A stretch of DNA of 64,000 bases from Phycisphaeraceae bacterium (GCA_019636495.1 JAHBXL010000006.1:1-64000), one strand, 5' to 3'. Shown: positions 34,901 to 44,633, numbered from the stretch's first letter. Numbers and translations are program-made. The notes: generated by a model not told the origin, from the letters alone.

Positions 34901-37900
34901 TGTCGCCGGCGGCGGAGCCAAGGCCGACGCTGCCCGCAGTGGATCGGAAGATGAGCACCTCGCCGCTGACGGCCGTGAGCGAACCGGCCAGGTCGATGTC
35001 CGCCGCGGTAATGCGGATGTCGTTGGCATTGCTCGTGTTGACGCTCCCGTCCATGCCCACGGTGAGGGTGCCTGCGCCATCGTCGTCGACGTCGGCATCG
35101 ATGCGCACCTCGCCGTTCGTCGAGGTCACAGCGCCGTTGATGGTGATGCCGTTGCCGGCCTCGAGATCGACCCGCGATGCGCCTTCCGCCTCGCCATTGA
35201 GCGTGATCAGCCCGTCGGCCAGCAGACGGAGAATGCCGGGCGACGAGATGCGGTGGTTCACGGTCAGGTCGTTGAGCGAGTCGATGGTCAGGTCCGACTC
35301 GCCGACGATTCCGCCGGAGAACGCCGAGAGCACGATGCTCCCGCCGCCGGGGCGCGTCGTAAGCAGAACGCCGGTGCCGATGAGGATGTTGTCCATCGTG
35401 TCGGCGGCGTTGTCGAAGTCGCCGTTGAGGACCAGGTCGCCCATGTCAGTCGAGATGTCGGCCTGCACGTCGATGCCGTCATCGGCGTTGACGGTCAGCG
35501 CGTTGAACACCGAGGCATCGCCGCTGAACACGGCCCGCGCGCCGTCGCCGGTCGCATCGATCACGAACTCGCCGATGTTGTCGGTCTGCATCGCCGTCAG
35601 GCCGTCGGTCGTGATGAGCGTGGCATTCGCGCCGCCGATGGAGAGAACCGCGGCGGTGATCCGCGAGATCTCGTCGCCGTCGATGGTCAGGTCGCCCGTC
35701 GCGTTGCCCAGGCCGATCGTGCCCGCGCCGGCGATTTCGATCGCGGTGTTGCCCATGCCGCTGTCGAGGTTGCCCCGCAAGTCAAGGTCGCCGACCGTGA
35801 GCGACAAGGGGTTGTCCATCGTGGAGATGGTCACGCCCGTATCCACGGTGAGTGTCCCGCCGCAGATGATGCTGGTGCCCATCGCGCCCGTCGAAGCGAG
35901 ATTGGTGAACACGTTGATGTCGTTGCCAGCCTCGAACTGGAACGTGTCGGCCGACAGCGTGCCACGGACGGCGATGCTGCCGCCCGCGTTCATCGAGAGC
36001 ACCGTTCCCGCGGAAATGGACGAACTGGCGTGCAAGTCGATGCCGCCCCCGCTGAACGGCCCGCCGGGGCCCATCGCATCCGCGTCAGCGGTGATGCTCA
36101 CCGCGCCGCCGGTCGAGGTCAGAGAGCCGGTCGCGTTGAGAGCGAAGTCGTTGTCGGCCGTGAGCGAGATGTCGCCATCGGCCGACGTGATCGCGGCATT
36201 GACAAACAGGTTCCCGCCGTCGCCGCCAGCCGCGATGAGCCGCACCGCGCCCGTGCCGGAGGCGGTCACGGCAAAGTTCACCGTCAGGCTGCCCGCGGCG
36301 GTGACTTGGATGTCTTCGTTGGCCGCGACCGTCACGCCCGTGACGCCGAGCAGGTCGGCGATTCGCAGGTCGCCATCGTTGGTCAGCAGGAAGGACCCCG
36401 CGGCGACATCCGCGGCGATGCGCCGCAGATCAGTCCGGATGTCGACCGCGCCCGAGGTTTCAAAGACCGCAGACCCGTTGATGCCGCCGATGGTCAGATC
36501 GGTGCTCGAGCCTGAGCCGAGCACCGCGCCGGTGACGAAGTGCGCAAAGGCGTTGTCGGCCAGGGCGATGCCATTGAAGAAGGACACCTGCCCGCCGCGG
36601 AGATTCAATCGGTTGAACGACGCCGATGACAGGTCGATCGCGCCGTCGTCGCCGATGAACAGGTCGCCAGCGGTGGCCGAGCCGATGTGAAGCGTGCCGT
36701 TGCCTTCCAGGAACGCGAGTTCGGCCAGCGACAGCGACGCGCCGACGCCCGATCCGCCGATGTGGAAGTCGGTTCCGGCGGTGAGGTTCTGGAGCGTGAT
36801 CGCGTTGTCGCCGCGGACGGTCCCCGTGAGGTCGAAGTCGTCGGCGGTGAGGGTCAGGTCTCCGGTGGTCGCGGCCGAACTCACAGCGAGCGTGCCCGCG
36901 GCGACGATGTTGATGTTGCCGGACCCGACGTCAGAATCATCGCCGAGCCGCGATGCGGCCTCGACCTCGCCCGTGAAACTGTTGAGCGGGTCGGCAAGGT
37001 TGATCTCGCCGCCGGCGGCGTTGGCCGCGACAAAGCGGGATGTCCCCGATACGGCCAACGCGCCCGACTGCGTGATGTCGCCGCCCGTCGCCAGCGCTTC
37101 GAGGTTGCCGCCGATCGTGGCCGCGCCAAGGTCGATGCCCCCCGCGGTGGTGGTGATCGACACGTCGTTGAAGATCACGAGGCCGGTCGTCCCCAGGCCC
37201 TGATAGGTCGCGCCCATGGCGGTCAGCGAGTCGGCGTTGACATCTCCCAGCAGCACGGCCCCGCCCACGTTGATGTCGACCGCGCCGGGCCCCGTGTCGA
37301 TGACCGACGTTGCATCGGCGGTCAGCCCTTCGCCGCGGACGACAAGTCCGCCGCCGAAGGTGTCGATCGTCACACCCGCGGCGATAAAGACCGACCCAGA
37401 CATCGCGTCGAGGTCGTCGTTGCCGTTGGTCGCATCGTTGGCAAGCAGTTCCACCGTGAGCGTGTTGGACGTGGACGTGATGTCGGCATTGACGTTGATG
37501 TCGTTGGCCGCGCGCAGCGTCAGCGTCGCATCGCCGCCGGCCGTCTTGTTGATGGCCGCGGCGACGGTGATGTTGCCGTCCTGCGTGCCGGTGTTGCCGG
37601 TGAGAATCTGAACACTGGTGCCGCCATCGAGAGCCATCACGATGTCGGCGACGTCCACAACCGCGTCGTCGGCATTGGGCGTGAAGGTGTCCGGATTGCC
37701 GGCGTCAAACGTCCCATCGGCGGTCGGGGCGTTGTCGATCGTCACGTTGTGCGGGTCGAGCAGCCAGGTGCCGCCCTTGCCGCCCTCGGCCCTCGCCGCG
37801 GCGGACACGCGCCCGCCGCGGATGTCGAGCGTCTCCTTGCCCGAGGTCTCGATGAACCCGCCGTCGCCGGCGGTCGCGCCGCCCTTTGCGCTGGCCGAGC

Positions 37901-39026
37901 CGTAGAAGCCGGTGTGATTGTCGGCCCAGACGATGATGTGCCCGCCATCGCCCGCCGCGACCGCGTCGGCACGGATATCGGCCTCGCGCGAGACGATCGT
38001 GGTGTCGGCCGTGCGCAGCACGCCCTGCCCCTGCAGTTCCCCGCCGATGTGGACCGTGCCGCCGCCGTTCCTGCCGGAGGCGTCGATGCGTGCATCGGTG
38101 ATGTGGACCCGCTGCCCGGTGATCTCGACCGTGCCGCCGCGGTCGCCCGGCGCGGCGTTGCGCGCATCGATCGTCCCGCCGACCTTGACCATGGCGTCGC
38201 CCTGGCCCTCGATGGACGTGTGCCGCGCCTGCACGCGTCCGGTGTTGTTCACCGCGAGCGAGTACATGTCGCCGGCGACCATGAGCGCGCGGCCGCGCCG
38301 CGCGGAGACCGTCCCCGAGTTCTCGACGGCCGTCCCCTGCTGCTGTGCGCCCTCGGACCGCGCCAGCCCCTCCACCCGCACCGAGAAGTTGGACCCACGC
38401 TCCTGCAGGACCACGTCCTCGCCCGCGACCATGGCGACCACGCCCTTGTCGGCCGCGATCACGCCGCGGTTGGCGACCTCGCGGCCGATGAGCGCGGCGA
38501 TGCCGCCGTCGGCGTTGATCGTGCCCTCATTGACGACCGAGCCGGACAGCCCGGTGAACCGGTTGACGTTGTTGATGAAGTCGCGGTTGCTGATGTTGCC
38601 CGCGGCGGCGTAGAGGCCGCCGACGTCGATGACCGCGCCGTTGCCAAAGGTGACGCCGGCCGGGTTGACGAAGTACACCGTGCCGTTGGCCCGAAGGACA
38701 CCGTCGATGCGCGTCGGCGCCTCGCCGGAGATGCGATTGAGCACGCGGGCCGACGCGTCGGGCTGGATGAACCGCACTCTCTCGCCGGCGCCGATGTTGA
38801 ACCGGTCATAGTTGATGATCGCGCCGTCGGTCGCGCGGATGCGTGTGATGTTGCCGTTCTGGCGGATGCTCGCATCGCCGCGGACGACCTTGGCGCCCTC
38901 GGGCCCGGCCATCGCCGTTCCGGCGAGCATGAGCGCGACGCCCGCGCCGACAAAGGCGAAGCGACCGAGCGACAATCCGATGACCCCACCACGACCGACG
39001 GGGCGCGCGTGACCTTGCGTGTACAT
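31980..39026 (-). CDS. Two-partner secretion exoprotein (TpsA, filamentous hemagglutinin-like)
   Basis: A 2348-residue exoprotein. After a signal sequence (FAFVGAGVALMLAGTAMA) comes the TPS domain: IRQNGNITRIRATDGAIINY, GERVRFIQPDASARVLNRI, and NPAGVTFGNGAVIDVGGLYA, the family's N-P-x-G motif. This domain is what the TpsB pore recognises. From about residue 300 to 2050 are hundreds of short repeated strands (DLTLTADDFDLTGTV, IRITAADIDLAGSL types) that will form a long right-handed beta-helix. The last 250 residues leave the repeat pattern and are helical (EIQETLYQSVRRFLTANPG, YVEELAGFIRRLELIG), a possible C-terminal functional or release domain. It lies 199 bp downstream of its partner gene tpsB. 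Confidence 0.9.
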   Translation of the reverse strand: MYTQGHARPVGRGGVIGLSLGRFAFVGAGVALMLAGTAMAGPEGAKVVRGDASIRQNGNITRIRATDGAIINYDRFNIGAGERVRFIQPDASARVLNRISGEAPTRIDGVLRANGTVYFVNPAGVTFGNGAVIDVGGLYAAAGNISNRDFINNVNRFTGLSGSVVNEGTINADGGIAALIGREVANRGVIAADKGVVAMVAGEDVVLQERGSNFSVRVEGLARSEGAQQQGTAVENSGTVSARRGRALMVAGDMYSLAVNNTGRVQARHTSIEGQGDAMVKVGGTIDARNAAPGDRGGTVEITGQRVHITDARIDASGRNGGGTVHIGGELQGQGVLRTADTTIVSREADIRADAVAAGDGGHIIVWADNHTGFYGSASAKGGATAGDGGFIETSGKETLDIRGGRVSAAARAEGGKGGTWLLDPHNVTIDNAPTADGTFDAGNPDTFTPNADDAVVDVADIVMALDGGTSVQILTGNTGTQDGNITVAAAINKTAGGDATLTLRAANDINVNADITSTSNTLTVELLANDATNGNDDLDAMSGSVFIAAGVTIDTFGGGLVVRGEGLTADATSVIDTGPGAVDINVGGAVLLGDVNADSLTAMGATYQGLGTTGLVIFNDVSITTTAGGIDLGAATIGGNLEALATGGDITQSGALAVSGTSRFVAANAAGGEINLADPLNSFTGEVEAASRLGDDSDVGSGNINIVAAGTLAVSSAATTGDLTLTADDFDLTGTVRGDNAITLQNLTAGTDFHIGGSGVGASLSLAELAFLEGNGTLHIGSATAGDLFIGDDGAIDLSSASFNRLNLRGGQVSFFNGIALADNAFAHFVTGAVLGSGSSTDLTIGGINGSAVFETSGAVDIRTDLRRIAADVAAGSFLLTNDGDLRIADLLGVTGVTVAANEDIQVTAAGSLTVNFAVTASGTGAVRLIAAGGDGGNLFVNAAITSADGDISLTADNDFALNATGSLTSTGGAVSITADADAMGPGGPFSGGGIDLHASSSISAGTVLSMNAGGSIAVRGTLSADTFQFEAGNDINVFTNLASTGAMGTSIICGGTLTVDTGVTISTMDNPLSLTVGDLDLRGNLDSGMGNTAIEIAGAGTIGLGNATGDLTIDGDEISRITAAVLSIGGANATLITTDGLTAMQTDNIGEFVIDATGDGARAVFSGDASVFNALTVNADDGIDVQADISTDMGDLVLNGDFDNAADTMDNILIGTGVLLTTRPGGGSIVLSAFSGGIVGESDLTIDSLNDLTVNHRISSPGILRLLADGLITLNGEAEGASRVDLEAGNGITINGAVTSTNGEVRIDADVDDDGAGTLTVGMDGSVNTSNANDIRITAADIDLAGSLTAVSGEVLIFRSTAGSVGLGSAAGDMQLSQDELSRISAESLRIGGNTVTQVNVDGLAAAGTDGINAELELITGDIDIAGEFSVSSRNLIIRRNTAGTIGLGNATGDMTIDNDELGRITANNMRIGGGPTGAITVSAVSAAASDGISGTLQLRSNDLITFSAGASTFNTLEANADKGIRVNANITTDRGSLTLNGDANIGGDGDNNILFAANRTLNSAGSISLAASGGNMSAAGPLTLRAANGISILNTLAVAGSVVMNADTDNNGGGFTLSTGSTLSSGNSSLTITAATIQLDGSLNSGAGQTRIRRSTDGTIALGTATGGDMTINSAALQRITATGLVIGGDRTTRITVGGITTANVSSIAGPVTLEALANGGQVEFSGAASTFNALDVFADNGIRVLARVATQTGDLNFNPNADGMADGLDAVVLSDDVSAANTHDVNFNGSVRIAQNAVVSGNNVRFRGTVRSQTATARTLTVNTSNNGVTLFDGRVGGGDRPLAALTTNADGITRINADITTSGGTMTFNDSVRLMRNVTLTDSGGTGIFFNGTLDAAAGANAGLLLLWRNNNLPGDNALPVVSFARDVGGVNPLREILFNFDEGLGIDGRVNTARIATIIARPRNASGQIVTAPVSPFSITFNTTGAFHMGRNEKLTVGGAVTINAASAVLGDITALGDVTVNAPSIMLNTRLPGTILGPNNTIGADAGLDFVTGGRFAFSTVPTRIGTRPVSFATPDGTGDANGNLVTFLFQAFGPVMPSMLNAGTSPNIVTLDLRAQGPTNTNVSDALAGAIPRETRFNDVGENPTVGQAQIEDLRQLGIIPRTLELPELLQLLVGWGLYNDYPAGGPGTLGYTTAVNRLPGDQVTFLLRDYDALFNRDLIDDDGNPVLDEAGSVRRVSRASEIQETLYQSVRRFLTANPGTTSIDPVRFREFLDTNESEAQSREYVEELAGFIRRLELIGLTERELALSKNVLLAPVRPRGITTIQQFEAVIRGSVMTMD

Positions 39027-39225
39027 CCGAATCTCCTGTCGTGCTTCTGGCGTGCGAGCGTCCATGCCGCCCCGCTCCTCCCCCGAGCCAACCGAGCCCG
39101 CGGCGGGGCTTGTTGGCTTCCGGCCGCACGCCCCGCGGTGCGGGGCCGACCGTTCGGGCGTTGCGCTCGCATGGGGCTATGCGAGCGCGGGGGCCTGCGG
39201 GTTCCGCGGCGAGCGCGGCCCGGGT

Positions 39226-41277
39226 TCAGAACAGAATCGTGCCGACAAAGTGCAAACGGTTATCGCCCGCGTCGGCCTTGTTCTCGATCTCGTCGAGCAC
39301 AAAGCCCCAGTCCAGGCGAAGGGTCAGGTTCCGACGGAACAGGAACTCGACGCCGACGCCGGCGCCGATCAGGGTCTCGTCGTTCTCGAAACTCTTGCGG
39401 TCAGAGTTGATGGTGCGGCCGATGTCGAAGAACCCCTTGAGGACCAGGTCCCAATCCGCGCGTCCGTAGGGCTGCTGCGGGCGAGAGCGGAACGGCTTGC
39501 CCCAGAACTCGCCGGGGTTGGGGTCGATGCCCAGGGCCTGCGGCAGGTGGAACCGGTACTCGGCGCTGGCGACGATGACCGTGTCGCCCGCCACCACCGA
39601 TTCGTCGTACCCGCGCACCGTGTACATGCCGCCGACGACCTGCTCATAGTTCGGGATCAGGCGGTGATCGAAGGCGTGCTGCCCGCGGCAGGAGAGCGCG
39701 ATTTCGTGCGCCAGCGTCGCCATGCCGCCGGGCCCTGTGTCCTCCCAGCGGCTGCGGAAGAACACCGGTTCGATGTAGAACGAGTGGGACAGGTCCCAGC
39801 GGAACGTGTACCAGTCATCGTCGGGGTCGAGCCGGCCCAGCCGATCGAGATCGTTCTTGTCGGTGTCGGCGACACTGGGGACGTTGAACTCGACGCCGAC
39901 TTCCAGGCGCGTCGAGGCGATCTCGGACACGCGGTCCAGCCGCAGGCCGACCGAGGGGATGAAGAAGTTGTTCTCTCCCTGAATGCCCACCGAGCGGTTG
40001 TTCACCTCGATACGCTCGTACCGCGCCCCGACCAGCACGTCGATGAACGTCTCGGCTTTCTGGAAGACGTTGATCGCCGCCTCGATGCCCAGCGCCCAAC
40101 TGTCGCCCTCGAAGGTCTCGTTCGCAAAGCCGACATCCGACGCCTCGTACGTGCTCCACGACGCGTACGGCCGCAGCCGGATCCAGTCGCCCACGATCGG
40201 GAAGTCGTACGACGCGACCACCGCGTGCGAGGAATCGAACCCCGCCGTCACGTAGTCGAGGCTCAGGATGTCGTCATTGTTCGTGAGTTGGTTGTGGATG
40301 TAGCCGAACCGCTGACGCCACTCCGACGTCTGCTCCGTGCCGGTGTTGCTCAACTGGAAGTACACCAGCCACGGCTTGTTCTCGGTGACGAGGAAGTCCA
40401 GCGCGGCGGTTCCCGGCTCGGCGCCGACGGCCAGCGCGACATCCACCCGCCGGCCGGGGTGCCGGTTCAACCGGAAGACGTACTGGTCCAGAAGGTCCTT
40501 GCGGAGCAGGTCGCGCCGGGTCTGATCGTCGGGCGAGTACGGCGCGACGGGCGCGTTCTCGCGGATGCGCCGGTGCAGCGGGTTGTTGATGCGCTCCTCG
40601 AACGGCACACGATCGCCCGATGCCAGGGTTCGGATCTCCGACACCACGCCGGCACGGATGACCAGCGTCAGCGTGGTCTGGCCGGGCCGTCGCAGGTCCT
40701 TGCCCCACTCCGGGTCCTCGTCCCCGCCGGGCTCGAACTCCTGGTCGGTCGGGCTCACCGTTACGCCGATGATCCCGAACGCGTTCATCTCCGCCACCAC
40801 CGCTCGCTGCACCGCCGCGAGCGCTCGCGACGAGTACCGCATCGCGGGTTGAAGCGGTATGTCCATCAGCGACACTGTCACCGTCTCCACTCCGCCGCCG
40901 GGCGCGACGTAGCCATCGTCCGTCAGGCCGAGCGTGACCTCCGCCATCAGCAGGTCGTCGATCGACGGGAAGCCGGGGTGCGGCCGCTCGTACTCCAGCA
41001 GGAACACGCCGACGAGGAACGACGGCTTCTCCGTGTCCGCGTCCGCGGCGTCATCCGCGCCGGGCAGTCGTACGCCGTCCGCAGGCGGCGGGGCCACCTG
41101 CGGCTGGCCGGGCGCAGGCTCGCCGGGAGATTGCCCGGGCTGGCTTTGCGCCGACGCGGAAACACACAGGCCCGCGGCGAATCCCGCCGCGGCCAACATC
41201 GCACACACTTGTGAAAGGCCTCGCCCCTGTCGACGGCTCAACACCGCCGACGGCCAACGCCCAGACTTCTCGAGCAT
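39226..41277 (-). CDS. Two-partner secretion outer-membrane pore (TpsB, ShlB/FhaC type)
   Basis: A 683-residue outer-membrane transporter. An N-terminal signal (SQVCAMLAAAGFAAGLCVSA) and a Pro-rich linker precede POTRA-like periplasmic domains (about residues 85-300, with VTVSLMDIPLQPAMRYSSRA and DLLRKDLLDQYVFRLNRHPG). The rest is a 16-strand beta barrel: paired amphipathic strands, GYDESVVAGDTVIVASAEYR containing the VRGY-type loop motif (MYTVRGYD), and a terminal Phe (HFVGTILF). It exports the large TpsA gene product just downstream. The start is the MLEKSGRWP methionine. A long acidic Asp/Pro linker before the POTRA region is unusual. Confidence 0.88.
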   Translation of the reverse strand: MLEKSGRWPSAVLSRRQGRGLSQVCAMLAAAGFAAGLCVSASAQSQPGQSPGEPAPGQPQVAPPPADGVRLPGADDAADADTEKPSFLVGVFLLEYERPHPGFPSIDDLLMAEVTLGLTDDGYVAPGGGVETVTVSLMDIPLQPAMRYSSRALAAVQRAVVAEMNAFGIIGVTVSPTDQEFEPGGDEDPEWGKDLRRPGQTTLTLVIRAGVVSEIRTLASGDRVPFEERINNPLHRRIRENAPVAPYSPDDQTRRDLLRKDLLDQYVFRLNRHPGRRVDVALAVGAEPGTAALDFLVTENKPWLVYFQLSNTGTEQTSEWRQRFGYIHNQLTNNDDILSLDYVTAGFDSSHAVVASYDFPIVGDWIRLRPYASWSTYEASDVGFANETFEGDSWALGIEAAINVFQKAETFIDVLVGARYERIEVNNRSVGIQGENNFFIPSVGLRLDRVSEIASTRLEVGVEFNVPSVADTDKNDLDRLGRLDPDDDWYTFRWDLSHSFYIEPVFFRSRWEDTGPGGMATLAHEIALSCRGQHAFDHRLIPNYEQVVGGMYTVRGYDESVVAGDTVIVASAEYRFHLPQALGIDPNPGEFWGKPFRSRPQQPYGRADWDLVLKGFFDIGRTINSDRKSFENDETLIGAGVGVEFLFRRNLTLRLDWGFVLDEIENKADAGDNRLHFVGTILF

Positions 41278-41441
41278 GCCGCCTCCTGCTTTCGCGCAGA
41301 CCGGAATCGACCGGCCATGCACGCACATCACCCGTGCGCGGCCGCGCTCCGCGGGCCGTCCACGCTCCGAGTGGCCTTCTTTGTCGGCGACACCCTACCG
41401 GACGGCTTGCAAATCCGTCAAGTCCGATTTCATGTGGGCAT

Positions 41442-43670
41442 CTACCGCGGCTTCAGGTACGGGGTCGGGGTCAGGACCCCTAGGACCGCCGAAGCAATGT
41501 CGCCGGCCGGCGACCGGGCAGGCGCAGCAAACGCCATACGGAACCCGACATCCGCAAAGCCCTCGTTCGAGTCAATCACGTCAATCTCATGGGCAACGAA
41601 CGGGTCCATCTGCAAGTGAGAGAGTGCCGAACCTCCAATCACGCGCAGTTGTTGCGCATTTTTTGCAGCCCAGCGCACCGCGTCGACGTTGTTTTTGGCG
41701 ACCGGCCAGACGTCGACCGTGACAAACTCGGCAACGTTCCCCAGAACGTGTGGTGTTGCATCCTGTGTTCCAACCGCCACGGGTGCAAAGAACAGCCATC
41801 CATCATCCCATGCGAGCGTCTCGCCCGCATCGAAGGCGAACGGGAAGCCGGCGGGAATGAACGCTCCCTCACCGGGCGATCGGGCCAGCCGGCCCGCCGC
41901 GGCCCGGTTGGCGAGGTGCTCCCGATACTGCCCCCATCGCGCATCGCGAAGGTTGGTCAGGCCCGGTCGAACCTGAGGATCCTCGGCCGCGGCGAGTGCC
42001 TGCCATTCGGCCACGGTTGGCAATCGGCAGTTGAGCAGTGAGGCGATGTACGCCGCGGCGGCGGGCCGAAGGTGCTGCATGGGTGAATCGGGCCCCGGTC
42101 TGGCGGGTGCCTGGCCCGGCGGGTAGTCGGCGCCGGCGAGAATCGCGCTGGGCGAGAGCCAACTCGGCGCGGGCTGAACGACGGGCAGGCCGTGGGCATC
42201 GCTCCCCCAGACCCAGGCGCGCGGTCCGGCGCGGGTGTCGTTGAGCGGCGAGAAGTGCGGCTGCACCTCGGCCAACGCTCGCTCGGCACCGCGCTGTGCG
42301 ATGATCGCCCCGACCTGTCCGACGGTGATCTCGTGGGTCGTCACAAACGCGTCCCCACGCCCGGTCGAGATGCGCGTGAACTCGAACACCACGTCGCTGT
42401 TGCCATCCGCGGCGCGCAGCACAAAGACGATCCTGCCGTCGCGTTCATCGGGCATGAGATCGAGCGCCGCGGGCCCGTGCCGTTGGGGATCGGCGCTCGG
42501 CACCGGCGCGGCCGCACCGAGAGCGATGGATTCGAGCAGGCGCACGGTCGGGAGAGCGCCTGCAAGGTGGGCCACGCCGCCGGGCAACTCGCCGGCCTGC
42601 TCGATGAACGCGAGGACCCGCGCCCGGGCCGCGTGATCGGCCCGATCCGCGACATCATCCTTGAGCGCCAGCAGAAGGAGGTTGTAGCGCACGCGCCCGT
42701 CGAGTACCGATGAGTCGACGTCGAATGCACCCATCGCCGCGACCGCGGCGCGGAGCATGTCGTCGTCGGTGCTCGTGTTGAGCACGCGGACAAGGCGCTG
42801 CCGCTGAGCGATGCTGACCTCTTCGGCCAGCGCGGCGGCGCGGGGCTTGTTCCCGATGGCCGCGGCCGCGTCGAGCAACACAGCCCGGAGACCGACTTCG
42901 GCCTGCAGGTCCTGAGCGCCGGCAGGCCACGGACTGGCCGGTCGCTCGCCGAGCCTGCGCCACGCGGCAAAGAGGCGCTCAGGGTGCGCCGTGCCGGCCG
43001 ACCTCGCCGCGGCAAGCAACGCGGCCGAATCGGTCAGTCGCGATACCGCATCGAGCGCGTTGACGCGTTCGATGATCGGCGCGACAGCGCGAGCGACCGC
43101 GGGTTCGCGCAGCAGACCGTCGCGCGTCCATCGCGCGATGACGGCACGGGGTGAGGCCTCGCCGCCCTCCTCGAGCGTGAAGCCCGCATCGAGCGCGGCC
43201 CGCGCGGCGTGAAAGTCGGCAGCGAACGCCTCTGCGCGTGAGTACCAAGTGTTCAGACGCGTGACGGCAGCGCGGGTGTCGGTCTCGATGGCCGGGTCGT
43301 CCAACAGGGGCGCCTGGGGGTGCACCCGTGCGACGATCCGGCCGAGCGCGGACTCGCGCTGCGCGCGGGCCGCCTGATGCATCGCCGGCCCGAACTCCGG
43401 CACGTCGGCGAGCGCGGCCGGGGGCACGGGGATTCGCCGGTCCAGACCGTCGAGCCACGCGCTCAGTTCGCGCTCACGTTCGGCCAGGTCGCGCGGGTCG
43501 AGCGATGCTGCGCGGGCATGTAACGCTTCGCGCCAGACTCGCCACGCGCCGGCGATCGTCGGCGAATCGGCGGCGGGCTGCGCCGCCGCGGCCCCGATGC
43601 AGCACAGCGAGAGGGCGAACGCGATCGCCTTGACCTGACCAAGGACAGACGGATGGGTGTCGTTTCGCAT
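41442..43670 (-). CDS. Secreted FGE-fold (SUMF1-like) protein, TagR-like
   Basis: A 742-residue exported protein with a signal peptide (AFALSLCCIGAAAA, cleavage after AQ). The N-terminal 400 residues are helical, Ala/Arg-rich and of unknown fold. The C-terminal 300 have the formylglycine-generating enzyme fold: EITVGQVGAIIAQ, LLNCRLPTVAEWQALA, NLRDARWGQYREHLA, VLGNVAEFVTVD and EGFADVGFRMAF. The catalytic Cys pair of true FGEs, which sits between the GGS and GFR motifs, is absent, so it is probably a non-catalytic ligand or scaffold domain, as in TagR of the Pseudomonas type VI system. It lies 33 bp after tagF. Its C-terminal half is paralogous to the end of the 1461-residue pseudokinase protein. 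Confidence 0.7.
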   Translation of the reverse strand: MRNDTHPSVLGQVKAIAFALSLCCIGAAAAQPAADSPTIAGAWRVWREALHARAASLDPRDLAERERELSAWLDGLDRRIPVPPAALADVPEFGPAMHQAARAQRESALGRIVARVHPQAPLLDDPAIETDTRAAVTRLNTWYSRAEAFAADFHAARAALDAGFTLEEGGEASPRAVIARWTRDGLLREPAVARAVAPIIERVNALDAVSRLTDSAALLAAARSAGTAHPERLFAAWRRLGERPASPWPAGAQDLQAEVGLRAVLLDAAAAIGNKPRAAALAEEVSIAQRQRLVRVLNTSTDDDMLRAAVAAMGAFDVDSSVLDGRVRYNLLLLALKDDVADRADHAARARVLAFIEQAGELPGGVAHLAGALPTVRLLESIALGAAAPVPSADPQRHGPAALDLMPDERDGRIVFVLRAADGNSDVVFEFTRISTGRGDAFVTTHEITVGQVGAIIAQRGAERALAEVQPHFSPLNDTRAGPRAWVWGSDAHGLPVVQPAPSWLSPSAILAGADYPPGQAPARPGPDSPMQHLRPAAAAYIASLLNCRLPTVAEWQALAAAEDPQVRPGLTNLRDARWGQYREHLANRAAAGRLARSPGEGAFIPAGFPFAFDAGETLAWDDGWLFFAPVAVGTQDATPHVLGNVAEFVTVDVWPVAKNNVDAVRWAAKNAQQLRVIGGSALSHLQMDPFVAHEIDVIDSNEGFADVGFRMAFAAPARSPAGDIASAVLGVLTPTPYLKPR

Positions 43671-43703
43671 GAGCGGTGGGAACAGTGCAAAGTGGGGCGA
43701 CGG

Positions 43704-44633
43704 TCAGCGGGCCTGTGCCGCGAACTCGCGTGCCCGCCGGATGATCTCTGGGTCGAGGTTGTAGGGCACGTCGCAGACGAGTGGTACGAGGGCCGCGGGA
43801 GAGCGGATGCATGCCAGTTGCGCCGGCAGCGGTATGGGGACGAGCGCGTCGACCCAATGGCGGCCCCGGGGCGTGACCAGAAGCACGCCGCGGAGCGCGG
43901 GAATCCAGTGTCGGACGACGGCAAGCCACGACGAGAGCGCCTGCGCATCGGAGAAATCCGCGGGCACGGGCAGGCGCACATGGCCGGTGCCGGAGGCGGA
44001 CTGACGGTCGGCGGATGGCGCGAGTTCTCGCTTGAGAGCATAGAGGCACCGCGCAAGACACTCCTCGGCCGAGGGATGCGTGCCGACAAACCCCGCGAGC
44101 AGACGATCGACGGGGGGCCGGTCGTCGCCGAGGAACAGGACGTCGGGCGCGCTGGCACGCGCGGCGTCGATCGCAGCGAGAAACTCCTCGCGCGTCTGCG
44201 CCGCAGCGCATTCGTCGGCGAGCGCATCGAGCCGTCGCACCGTCGCCGGGATGGCCGCGACCGCCGACTGCGCGTGCAACTCGGCGCACAGCACGAGCGG
44301 GTACTTGTCGCGCCCCTTGCCATCGGCGCTGGGAACAGCGCGGCCGATGATCAGAATGTCGTCGCGCGGCGAGAGCGACCACAGAAGCGTGTGGTCGAAC
44401 GCCTCGAGTTGCCCGGTCGAAACATCGGCCCGCCACGCGCCCGACTCGATGTTCGCCCGAATGCCGTCGGCGTAGAGGATTCGACGCGCATCGATGAGCG
44501 CGGGAGAGGTCAGGCGCGGGTCCTCGAGATGGTCCTCCCAGCCCGGGTGCTTGCCGAACGCCCCGAGCGCCACGCGCTGTGCGGCGTGCTCGTTCCCGCC
44601 CAAGCCTGAAAAGAGCCGTTTGAACAGCGAGAT
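43704..44633 (-). CDS. TagF-like type VI secretion-associated protein; unusual start
   Basis: A 309-residue protein of the TagF/ImpM type. The N-terminal domain shows VALGAFGKHPGWEDHLEDP, the form of the family's G-x-FGKLPxxGDF opening, then ALIDARRILYADGIRANIES and GQLEAFDHTLLWSLSPRDDI. TagF is a post-translational repressor of type VI firing. No ATG, GTG or TTG precedes the conserved start within reach. A perfect GGAGG stands seven bases before ATC at 44633-44631 (reading SLFKRLFSGL next), or 13 bases before a CTG. The next conventional start is a GTG at VALGAFG, which would remove the first 23 residues. It lies 68 bp after tssM. Function is by homology; the family limits are loose. Confidence 0.6.
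   Translation of the reverse strand: MSLFKRLFSGLGGNEHAAQRVALGAFGKHPGWEDHLEDPRLTSPALIDARRILYADGIRANIESGAWRADVSTGQLEAFDHTLLWSLSPRDDILIIGRAVPSADGKGRDKYPLVLCAELHAQSAVAAIPATVRRLDALADECAAAQTREEFLAAIDAARASAPDVLFLGDDRPPVDRLLAGFVGTHPSAEECLARCLYALKRELAPSADRQSASGTGHVRLPVPADFSDAQALSSWLAVVRHWIPALRGVLLVTPRGRHWVDALVPIPLPAQLACIRSPAALVPLVCDVPYNLDPEIIRRAREFAAQAR

Noticed and set aside
31809..36515. A 1568-residue plus-strand frame opposite the TpsA gene
   Set aside because: Its composition is typical of antisense frames in GC-rich DNA, and the minus strand encodes a clear beta-helical TpsA. The similar frames at 32674 and 36687 were rejected for the same reason.
41442..43670. True formylglycine-generating enzyme for sulfatase activation
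   Set aside because: No catalytic Cys pair and no sulfatase gene nearby.
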